Shown: piece after piece, positions 1 through 5,150 of the stretch
How positions within the stretch are numbered: position 1 is the first letter of the stretch
Layout of the letters: the number at the start of each line of letters is the position of its first letter
Source: JBEBGV01 sp040081265
Lineage (GTDB): Bacteria; Acidobacteriota; Vicinamibacteria; Vicinamibacterales; UBA2999
DNA length: 5,150 bases
Assembly: GCA_040081265.1 (NCBI GenBank)
Contig: JBEBGV010000152.1
Coordinates: forward strand, 1-5,150
Reading direction: 5' to 3'
Program-made: the position numbers and the translations under genes
The notes under the pieces: model-generated
Databases searched by the model: none
Told to the model about the DNA's origin: nothing
The model's input: only the letters and a program-made list of their open reading frames with translations

Positions 1-735
1 GTCCTTGAGAATGCCCTTCGAGCCAGGCAGCTGGATCGGACGCTCACCACGGCGATCGCTCCGCTCGCTGCCGCAGACGGAAGCACCGCGGCCACGGGCA
101 TCAACCAGCTCGATCGCGTGCTTCACGGCGGGTTTCCGCATGGGCAGCTGTCCGAGATTGCCGGTCCCCAGTCCTCGGGGCGCCTGACCGTTGTCCTGCA
201 GGCAATGGCTGCCGCCACGGCGCGTGGAGAACTGGTGGCTTTTGTCGACACCTTCGATCGACTGGACGTGGCGTCGGTGGTGGCAGCGGGTGTGGCGCTC
301 GACCGGCTGCTGTGGATTCGCGGCCAGGCCATCACCCGCACGGACGCCGTGACGGATCTTCGCGATCGCACCCTCGATCGTGCGCTCACCTCGCTCATGC
401 TCGTGCTTCAGGCTGGCGGGTTTGGCCTGGTCGTGCTCGACGTGGCTGAGGTGCCGATGACGGCGTTGCGGCGATTGCCACCGCCGACATGGCTCCGTGT
501 CCAGCGTGCGGTTGAAGGCCGCGATTCGGCGTGTGTGCTGCTCGCCCCGGAACCGCTCGCACGCAGCGCCGGGGGACTCACGTTGACGCTGACCGCGCGC
601 GCCACCTGGAGTGGCGATGCCGACAGTCGCGGGCGTGTGCTGACCGGACTGGCCCTTGAAGGCCGCGTCATCTCTCCGCGTCGTCGCATCAACGATCGGT
701 TGATGCTGTCGGCGCCGGTCAGTCAGGCCGTGTGA
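1..735 (+). CDS. imuA: ImuA-like RecA-fold protein of the mutagenesis cassette (5' partial)
   Basis: The reading frame is open from the first base to TGA at 733-735 (244 visible residues). No convincing start lies inside: GTG at 118 would cut into the conserved TGINQLDRVLHGGFP segment, and the preceding ARQLDRTL stretch looks like the usual ImuA N-terminal helix, so the true start is upstream. The core resembles RecA: a P-loop-like GPQSSGRLT at visible residues 55-63, a FVDTFDRLD strand near 80 that matches RecA FIDAEHALD, and a hydrophobic Walker B-like GFGLVVLDV ending near Asp147. The P-loop Lys-Thr of RecA (GPESSGKTT) is Arg-Leu here, and the RecA catalytic Glu position is not acidic, so normal ATP hydrolysis is doubtful. 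ImuA proteins work with ImuB and DnaE2 in SOS-induced translesion synthesis and are thought to link them to RecA; the exact biochemical role is poorly known. The gene overlaps imuB by one base, indicating an operon. The promoter and any LexA box are outside the window. Family call is firm; mechanism is inferred. Confidence 0.86.
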   Translation, partial: VLENALRARQLDRTLTTAIAPLAAADGSTAATGINQLDRVLHGGFPHGQLSEIAGPQSSGRLTVVLQAMAAATARGELVAFVDTFDRLDVASVVAAGVALDRLLWIRGQAITRTDAVTDLRDRTLDRALTSLMLVLQAGGFGLVVLDVAEVPMTALRRLPPPTWLRVQRAVEGRDSACVLLAPEPLARSAGGLTLTLTARATWSGDADSRGRVLTGLALEGRVISPRRRINDRLMLSAPVSQAV

Positions 736-737
736 TG
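733..737 (+). promoter_or_regulatory. imuA stop / imuB start overlap (TGATG)
   Basis: The TGA of imuA (733-735) shares its last A with the ATG of imuB (735-737), and a GTG lies one codon earlier at 732. No strong Shine-Dalgarno precedes it, so imuB translation probably depends on ribosomes finishing imuA (translational coupling). This supports co-expression of the two accessory proteins. The coupling itself is inference from the overlap. Confidence 0.6.
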
Positions 738-2189
738 GTGGCGGTGGTGTCGGTTGCCGAGCCCGGTCATCGGGATGCGCTGGTGGCCCTGGCCCGCGAT
801 TTTTCGCCGCGGGTTGAGTCGCAAGTGACGCTATGCGGGACGTGCGAGGTGGCGCTCGACGCGAGCGGGCTCGCGCGACTGTTTGGAGACGCGCGTACGC
901 TCGGCACCGAGTTGCGTCGTGCGGCCGCCGACAAGGGACTCCAGGTGCGCGTGGCCATCGCCGGCACGTGCACCGCGGCCCGGCTGATGGTGCATCACCG
1001 CGCCGGCCTCTCTATCGTCGAACCCGGTACCGAAGCAGCGGTGCTGGCCCCGCTGCCGTTGCGCCTCTTGCAGGGGCTCGACACCGATGGAGACGCCGGC
1101 AGGCTCGTGGACACGTTGCGGCGCTGGGGACTCCGCACCATGGGCGAGCTGGTGGCGCTGGCGCCGGCTGCGCTGGCAGCCCGCCTGGGGCAGGACGGGA
1201 CACGCTGGCAGCGGCTGGCCCGCGGAGAGGACCCGCGTCCGCTCGTGCCGGCGGTGACCGAGGAAGTATTCGAGCAGGCCCTCGATCTGGAGTGGCCCAT
1301 CGAAGGTCTCGAGCCGTTGTCGTTTGTGCTGGGACGCTTGATGGAGCCGCTGTCGGCCCATCTCGAGCGACGCGATCGCGGCGCAGCCGTGCTGAGGGTC
1401 AGGCTGCACCTGGTGACGCGCGAGGTGCATGAGCGCGCCATCGAGCTTCCGGCAGCGATGCGCGATGCGCGCACCCTGCGGACGCTGGCGCTGCTCGATC
1501 TCGAGTCGCACCCGCCCTCTGCAGCGATTGATCGCGTGGTGGTGTCGGTTGATCCCACGCCGGCCCGCGTGCTGCAGTTCTCGCTGCTGACGCGTCCCAT
1601 TCCCGCGCCTGAGCAGATATCCACGCTGCTGGCGCGCCTGCAGGCGGTGATGGGGGAGGGGCGTTGTGGGGCCCCCGCGCTGGTCGATTCGTGGTCGCCA
1701 GGCGCGTGCGCGGTGACTCGCTTCGCTCCAGTCGATATAGCTCCAGTCGATATCGCTCCGGCCGCTGTCACGCCCCCCGCGGCTTCCGAGCCCCAGGCAC
1801 CGCCCGAGCCCGTCGTCGCCCTGAGACGGTTCAGGTTTCCCGTCGCCGCGCGCGTGCGCACCGAGGGCGGGCGCCCGGTGCACATCCTTACCGATCGACG
1901 CAGCGTGAGCGGTGGCGCGATTGTCGCCAGCGCCGGCCCCTGGCGCACCTCCGGCGGCTGGTGGAATGAATCACCCACCGGCAACCGGCCACCGGTAACT
2001 GGCCACCAACCACCAACCAGTAACCGGCAACCAGCAACCAAGAACCAGGAACTAGCAACCAGGAACCAGCAACCAGCTACCAGCTGGAACCGCGACGAAT
2101 GGGAAGTGACCCTGCGCGACGGCATCAGCTACCGGGTGTTTCGTGAACGCGATCGCGACGGCTGGTTCGTCGACGCCGTCGTGGACTGA
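735..2189 (+). CDS. imuB: ImuB, catalytically inactive Y-family polymerase homologue with short N-terminus
   Basis: The protein has 484 residues from ATG 735; GTG 732 would add one. ATG is chosen because TGATG overlap with imuA is typical of translational coupling. After about 22 residues it reads FSPRVE (23-28), the point normally reached near residue 90-100 in ImuB, so most of the first palm and fingers segment is missing. The motif that is SLDEAFLDVT in active Y-family enzymes is GTCEVALDAS (35-44), with Cys for the Asp. With the first catalytic Asp region also gone, polymerase activity is not expected. Then come LFGDARTLGTELR, a helix-hairpin-helix segment (LRRWGLRTMGELVAL, about residues 130-145), a little-finger region, a Pro/Ala linker (about 330-360), FRFPVAARVRTEGGRPVHI, GPWRTSGGWW (401-410) and the conserved tail WNRDEWEV to WFVDAVVD. 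QFSLL at 281-285 is a candidate clamp-binding motif. ImuB acts as the hub joining sliding clamp, ImuA and DnaE2. A heptamer-repeat insertion fills residues 414-451. Confidence in the family is high. Confidence 0.92.
   Translation: MVAVVSVAEPGHRDALVALARDFSPRVESQVTLCGTCEVALDASGLARLFGDARTLGTELRRAAADKGLQVRVAIAGTCTAARLMVHHRAGLSIVEPGTEAAVLAPLPLRLLQGLDTDGDAGRLVDTLRRWGLRTMGELVALAPAALAARLGQDGTRWQRLARGEDPRPLVPAVTEEVFEQALDLEWPIEGLEPLSFVLGRLMEPLSAHLERRDRGAAVLRVRLHLVTREVHERAIELPAAMRDARTLRTLALLDLESHPPSAAIDRVVVSVDPTPARVLQFSLLTRPIPAPEQISTLLARLQAVMGEGRCGAPALVDSWSPGACAVTRFAPVDIAPVDIAPAAVTPPAASEPQAPPEPVVALRRFRFPVAARVRTEGGRPVHILTDRRSVSGGAIVASAGPWRTSGGWWNESPTGNRPPVTGHQPPTSNRQPATKNQELATRNQQPATSWNRDEWEVTLRDGISYRVFRERDRDGWFVDAVVD
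1725..1754 (+). repeat. Two-copy 15-bp tandem repeat in the ImuB linker
   Basis: Two adjacent 15-bp units start with gctccagtcgatat at 1725 and 1740 and differ only in the last base (a versus c). They encode APVDI twice in frame, followed by APAAV, within the Pro/Ala-rich linker between the ImuB little finger and C-terminal domain. The unit is five codons long, so copy number can change without frameshift. It looks like a recent local duplication in a tolerant linker. Confidence 0.85.
1974..2085 (+). repeat. 16-unit degenerate heptamer array inside imuB
   Basis: Read in steps of seven from 1974, sixteen consecutive units fit with no slippage: cccaccg, gcaaccg, gccaccg, gtaactg, gccacca, accacca, accagta, accggca, accagca, accaaga, accagga, actagca, accagga, accagca, accagct, accagct. 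The consensus is near ACCAGCA. Because 7 is coprime with 3, three units make one seven-residue peptide period, seen as TGNRPPV, TGHQPPT, SNRQPAT, KNQELAT, RNQQPAT. The array separates GPWRTSGGWW from WNRDEWEV, two motifs that are normally close in ImuB, so it is an in-frame insertion into a surface loop. Similar heptanucleotide tandem repeats (STRRs) are known in cyanobacteria, usually between genes. Confidence 0.93.
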
Positions 2190-2193
2190 TGGC

Positions 2194-2214
2194 GGCGGGT
2201 CTTTCAGACCCGCC
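2194..2214. repeat. Perfect hairpin (REP-like) just after imuB
   Basis: The arms ggcgggtct (2194-2202) and agacccgcc (2206-2214) are exact reverse complements around a ttc loop, five bases after the imuB stop. There is no following T-run; the next bases are ctacgtactgcc, so it is not a standard intrinsic terminator. The sequence resembles dispersed palindromes I recall in acidobacterial genomes. In the transcript it would form a very stable stem between imuB and dnaE2 and could affect ribosome passage, mRNA stability or polar effects; this is inference. Confidence 0.8.
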
Positions 2215-2219
2215 CTACG

Positions 2220-2276
2220 TACTGCCTACCGCCTACCGTCCCTCCGCTTACTGCCAACTGCCCACTCTCCCGTGCC
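2220..2276 (+). repeat. Second heptamer tract, between imuB and dnaE2, containing the dnaE2 start codon
   Basis: Immediately after the hairpin the sequence falls into seven-base steps: tactgcc, taccgcc, taccgtc, cctccgc, then one unit with an extra base (ttactgcc), aactgcc, cactctc, ccgtgcc. The consensus is near TACTGCC, different from the array in imuB. The dnaE2 GTG (2272-2274) lies within the last unit. Together with the hairpin this fills the whole 82-bp gap between the imuB stop and dnaE2; no Shine-Dalgarno, promoter or other gene is seen there. Confidence 0.72.
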
Positions 2277-5150
2277 CTATCTCGAACTCCACGCCTCGTC
2301 GGCTTTCAGTTTTCTTCGGGGCGCGTCGCTCCCCGAAGCACTTGTCGCGCGTGCGGCAACGCTGGGGTATTCCACACTGGCTGTGCTCGACGCCGACGGT
2401 GTCTACGGCGCGCCGCGTTTCCATAAGGCCGCGCGCAAGGCCGGCATCAAGCCGATCATCGGCGCCGAACTGACGATGACCAGCGTGCTGGGGCGAGCCA
2501 CGACAGGACGCTCGACGACAGTGGCGCGAGCCAGCCGTAGCCTTGGCGAAGGCTGGGTTCTGCCCGTGCTGGTCGAGAGCGCCGCCGGCTACCAGAACCT
2601 GTGCCGTCTCGTGACACAGATGAAGCTGCGCGCGGCCAAGGGGGAGGGCGCGCTGAGCCTCGACGAACTGGACGGCCACACCCGTGGCCTCGTCGCACTG
2701 GCGGGTCGTCCTGTGCTCGATGCCCGGCGGCACGGGGTGGGTGGGTTGCTCGACCGTCTTGTCGGCGTGTTCGGTCGCCAGCAGGTGTACGTGGAACTGC
2801 AGCGCCATCTGCTCCGCGACGAGGAATCCGACAACATCGCGTTGACGTCGATGGCCCAGGCGTTCCGCGTGCCGGTGCTCGCCACCAACGACGTCCGCTT
2901 TGCCGAACCGGCCGACCGACCGCTCTTCGACGTGCTCACCTGCGTGCGCCAGCACACCACCGTCGACGCCGCCGGCCGGCTGCTCTCGCGCAATGCCGAG
3001 CGCTACCTCAAGTCACCAGAAGCGATGGCGGAGCTGTTTGCCGATCGTCCCGATGCCCTGGCGGGTACGACCGCGCTGGCCGAGCGGCTCGAGTTCACGC
3101 TCGCCAACCTCGGCTATCGCTTTCCGTCCTATCCGGTCCCTGAACGCGAGACCGAGATGTCGTTCCTGCGCCACATGACCGAGGCCGGGGCCCGCGATCG
3201 CTATCGTCCCTACACCGACAAGGCTCGTGCGCAGATCGCCCGCGAACTCGACCTCATCGACAAGCTGAACCTCGCTGGCTACTTCCTCATCGTCTGGGAC
3301 ATCGTCAATTTCTGCCGGCAGGAGAACATCCTGACGCAGGGACGCGGGTCTGCCGCCAACAGCGCCGTGTGTTACAGCCTGGGCATCACCGCCGTCGATC
3401 CCGTGGGCATGGAACTGCTCTTCGAGCGTTTTCTGTCCGAGGAACGGGGGGAGTGGCCTGACATCGATCTGGATCTTCCAAGCGGCGATCGCCGCGAGCG
3501 CGTGATTCAACACGTCTACGAGAAGTACGGACCCCGCGGGGCAGCGATGACCGCCAACGTCATCACGTATCGAGGTCGAAGCGCCGCTCGCGAGGTGGGG
3601 AAGGCCCTGGCGCTGCAGGAACCGCACATCGATTCGCTCGCCAAGGTGATGAACAACTTCGAGTTCGTCGATCCCCACGAGACGTTCAACAAGCACCTCG
3701 CGTCGGTCGGCCTCTCGCTCGACAACCCGCGGATGCGGACGTTTGCCGACCTCTGGCTGCGCATTCAGGATTTGCCGCGACATCTGGGCCAGCATTCCGG
3801 AGGCATGGTCGTGTGCCAGGGCGCACTCGACTCGGTAGTCCCGCTCGAGCCGGCCAGCATGCCCGGCCGGGTGGTGATCCAGTGGGACAAGGACGACTGT
3901 GCTGACCTGGGGCTCGTCAAGGTCGATCTGCTCGGCCTCGGCATGATGGCGGTGCTGCAGGACGCGATCGAGCTGATCAACGTGTCGGCCAACCCGAAGA
4001 TCGAACTGGCGCGCATTCCGCCCGATGATCCCGCCGTCTACGAGCTGCTGCAGAAGGCCGACACCATCGGCGTGTTCCAGGTGGAATCACGCGCGCAGAT
4101 GGCGACCCTGCCGCGGCTCAAACCCACCAGGTTCTACGACCTCGTCGTCGAGGTGGCGATCATCCGCCCTGGTCCGATCGTCGGCGAGATGGTGCACCCG
4201 TATCTCAATCGCCGCGCGGGGAAGGAGCCGATCGTACCGCTCCACCCTTCGCTCGAGCCCGTGCTGGCGCGCACGCTGGGTGTGCCGCTCTTCCAGGAGC
4301 AGTTGCTGCGCATGGCGATGGTGGCCGCCGGCTTCACCGGCGGTCAGGCGGAGCAACTGCGCCGGGCGATGGGATTCAAGCGCTCCGAAAAGCGCATGCG
4401 CGAGATCGAAGTCCAGTTGCGCGAGGGGATGGCCCGCAACGGCATCACGGGCGAGACGGCTGAGCGCATCATCACCTCGATCACGTCGTTTGCGCTCTAC
4501 GGCTTTCCCGAATCACACGCGGCCAGCTTCGCGCTGCTCGCCTATGCCAGCGCGTGGCTGAAGGTGCATTACCCGTCGGCCTTCTACACGGCGCTCCTCA
4601 ACAACCAGCCCATGGGGTTCTATCACCCGGCCACGCTCGTCAAGGACGCGCAGCGACGCGGTGTGCGCTTTCATCCCATCGATGTGCAGCAATCCGACTG
4701 GGACTGCCGCGTTGATGACGATGGCGCGATTCGTCTGGGGTTCAGATACGTTCACGGACTTCGTCAGGACAGGGGGCAGGCCATGGCGGCATTCGATCGC
4801 ACCCGCACGTTGGTTCCTCCACTGCTCTGTGCCAAATGCGGTGGAGACGATGAGTCGATGATCGAGATCGTGCGCGACACACGTGCCGCGCGGACGTATT
4901 TCTGCAACATCTGCTCGCACGAGTGGACCGTGCAGCTGCGGCCGGTGGGCCGCTTCGAGTCCATCGATCATCTCGTGCGCTCGACCGGGCTCAGACGGGA
5001 CGAGCTGACGACGCTCGCCGACATCGGCGCGCTCAACGCCTTCACCAACGAGCGTCGCAGCGCGCTCTGGCAGGTCGAACGCGCGGTGCGTCCAGCTGGA
5101 GAATTATTTGAAGAGGGGGAAGAGACTGTCGTGGGGCGAGCCTTGTCAGG
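2272..5150 (+). CDS. dnaE2: DnaE2 (ImuC), error-prone C-family DNA polymerase, 3' partial, with zinc-ribbon insertion
   Basis: The frame is open from GTG 2272 to the window end (959 complete codons; family members are usually about 1,020-1,080 residues, so roughly 100 residues are missing). The start is fixed by MPYLELHASSAFSFLRGAS, the standard DnaE2 N-terminus; the only other in-frame candidate back to the imuB stop is CTG 2251. There is no clear Shine-Dalgarno. Domains: PHP (about 1-210), palm with GRGSAANS (357-364), catalytic PDIDLD (396-401) and VKVDLLGL (third Asp, D552), RHLGQHSGGMVV near 503-514, IRPGPIVGEM (631-640), FQEQLLRMA (674-682), ESHAASFALLAYASAWLK, then helix-hairpin-helix ending RRDELTTLADIGALNAF. 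The enzyme copies past damaged templates, recruited by ImuB. PHP ligand positions are altered (H7-A-S9; D40-A-D42; NDVR209). A REP-like insertion adds about 26 residues near 70-95. Residues about 848-892 form an inserted CxxC...CxxC module. AGELF (942-946) sits where DnaE clamp-binding motifs lie. Family certain; modifications are read directly. Confidence 0.97.
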   Translation, partial: MPYLELHASSAFSFLRGASLPEALVARAATLGYSTLAVLDADGVYGAPRFHKAARKAGIKPIIGAELTMTSVLGRATTGRSTTVARASRSLGEGWVLPVLVESAAGYQNLCRLVTQMKLRAAKGEGALSLDELDGHTRGLVALAGRPVLDARRHGVGGLLDRLVGVFGRQQVYVELQRHLLRDEESDNIALTSMAQAFRVPVLATNDVRFAEPADRPLFDVLTCVRQHTTVDAAGRLLSRNAERYLKSPEAMAELFADRPDALAGTTALAERLEFTLANLGYRFPSYPVPERETEMSFLRHMTEAGARDRYRPYTDKARAQIARELDLIDKLNLAGYFLIVWDIVNFCRQENILTQGRGSAANSAVCYSLGITAVDPVGMELLFERFLSEERGEWPDIDLDLPSGDRRERVIQHVYEKYGPRGAAMTANVITYRGRSAAREVGKALALQEPHIDSLAKVMNNFEFVDPHETFNKHLASVGLSLDNPRMRTFADLWLRIQDLPRHLGQHSGGMVVCQGALDSVVPLEPASMPGRVVIQWDKDDCADLGLVKVDLLGLGMMAVLQDAIELINVSANPKIELARIPPDDPAVYELLQKADTIGVFQVESRAQMATLPRLKPTRFYDLVVEVAIIRPGPIVGEMVHPYLNRRAGKEPIVPLHPSLEPVLARTLGVPLFQEQLLRMAMVAAGFTGGQAEQLRRAMGFKRSEKRMREIEVQLREGMARNGITGETAERIITSITSFALYGFPESHAASFALLAYASAWLKVHYPSAFYTALLNNQPMGFYHPATLVKDAQRRGVRFHPIDVQQSDWDCRVDDDGAIRLGFRYVHGLRQDRGQAMAAFDRTRTLVPPLLCAKCGGDDESMIEIVRDTRAARTYFCNICSHEWTVQLRPVGRFESIDHLVRSTGLRRDELTTLADIGALNAFTNERRSALWQVERAVRPAGELFEEGEETVVGRALS
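2531..2556. repeat. REP-like palindrome inside the dnaE2 PHP coding region
   Basis: The core is an inverted repeat, agcctt (2539-2544) and aaggct (2549-2554) around ggcg, and the outer ends ccagcc (2531-2536) and ggctgg (2551-2556) are also complementary, giving alternative pairings. In the dnaE2 frame it encodes part of ARASRSLGEGWV; on the opposite strand two frames read SLRQGYGW and AFAKATAG, peptides I recall as hallmarks of a dispersed palindromic repeat in acidobacterial and related metagenomes. The surrounding stretch (protein residues about 70-95) has no counterpart in ordinary DnaE2, where GAE(V/L)T leads almost directly to LPLLVES.GYQNLCRL. It is an in-frame repeat insertion. Confidence 0.75.
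4813..4947 (+). other. Zinc-ribbon module inserted in the DnaE2 helix-hairpin-helix region
   Basis: Ordinary DnaE2 runs from LGLRYVxGLR...AI..AR directly into GPFxSIDDLVRR. Here, between RQDRGQAMAAFDRTRTL and GRFESIDHLVRS, there are about 45 extra residues. They contain CAKC (Cys853, Cys856; codons 4828 and 4837), an acidic and hydrophobic stretch GGDDESMIEIV, then YFCNICSHEW (Cys878, Cys881; codons 4903 and 4912). Two CxxC pairs separated by 21 residues, each followed by Gly-Gly or Ser-His, match a zinc-ribbon/zinc-knuckle fold. The frame is unbroken and flanking DnaE2 sequence resumes normally. A plausible role is extra DNA or protein contact next to the clamp-binding region. The zinc call is by pattern only. 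Confidence 0.8.

Noticed and set aside
1..120. LexA/SOS box or promoter for the cassette
   Set aside because: The first bases are already ImuA coding sequence and no convincing operator palindrome was seen; the control region must lie upstream.
833..1432. + strand frame of 199 codons within imuB
   Set aside because: It is Arg/Gly/Ala-rich, overlaps imuB completely and shows no domain; the 2601-3143 and 4025-4561 frames in dnaE2 are similar shadows.
831..1883. Long open frame on the - strand (350 codons) opposite imuB
   Set aside because: It is Arg/Gln/His/Gly-rich with no recognisable motif and lies wholly opposite a clear ImuB; such frames are common in GC-rich genes. The - strand frame at 995-2125 is rejected likewise.
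2194..2214. Hairpin as a Rho-independent terminator
   Set aside because: No T-run follows and it sits inside a functional operon, so a REP-like repeat is the better reading.
2189..2473. ATG overlapping the imuB stop with a 94-codon frame
   Set aside because: After the repeat tract it translates the dnaE2 start region out of frame; the peptide is meaningless. It may be a leftover coupled start but is not a gene.
3013..3795. Open frame on the - strand (260 codons) opposite dnaE2
   Set aside because: It mirrors the codon bias of a strongly conserved polymerase frame and has no family signature.
4813..4947. Zinc ribbon as a separate small gene or as a frameshift artefact
   Set aside because: There is no stop or new start with a ribosome site, and the same frame carries normal DnaE2 on both sides.

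Overview
The window holds one three-gene cassette on the + strand: imuA-like (5' end outside the window), imuB, and dnaE2/imuC (3' end outside). This is the ImuA-ImuB-DnaE2 mutasome, an inducible translesion synthesis module for DNA damage tolerance and induced mutagenesis in bacteria without an umuDC-type Pol V. The DNA is GC-rich (about two thirds G+C by eye) and coding is dense. Gene order, a very short ImuB N-terminus and the types of interspersed repeat together suggest a soil or metagenomic Acidobacteriota, perhaps of the Vicinamibacteria type. That assignment is inference from memory of similar genomes, not a search.

Layout: 1-735 encodes the C-terminal 244 residues of a RecA-fold ImuA-like protein with an altered Walker A loop. 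Its TGA overlaps the imuB ATG by one base (735). imuB (735-2189) is a Y-family polymerase homologue that lacks nearly all of the first palm and fingers segment and the usual Asp-Glu pair, so it is expected to be an adaptor rather than an enzyme. An 82-bp gap (2190-2271) with no other gene holds a perfect 9-bp-arm hairpin and a heptamer repeat tract. dnaE2 (2272-end, GTG start) is a C-family error-prone polymerase. Its three catalytic aspartates are visible (PDIDLD and VKVDLLGL), but PHP metal ligands are missing.

Known roles predict that the proteins act together. ImuB contacts the sliding clamp and recruits DnaE2, which copies past lesions, while ImuA couples the complex to RecA or the SOS state. 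No promoter or LexA box is visible, because the imuA start lies upstream of the window.

Two things stand out. First, DnaE2 carries an in-frame insertion of about 45 residues with a CxxC-x21-CxxC zinc-ribbon pattern inside its helix-hairpin-helix region, which I do not know from ordinary DnaE2. Second, the cassette has been entered repeatedly by short repeats without loss of frame: a 16-unit heptamer array inside imuB, a 15-bp tandem duplication in the ImuB linker, a hairpin plus second heptamer array between imuB and dnaE2 (with the dnaE2 start codon inside the last unit), and a palindromic REP-like element inside the dnaE2 PHP domain.
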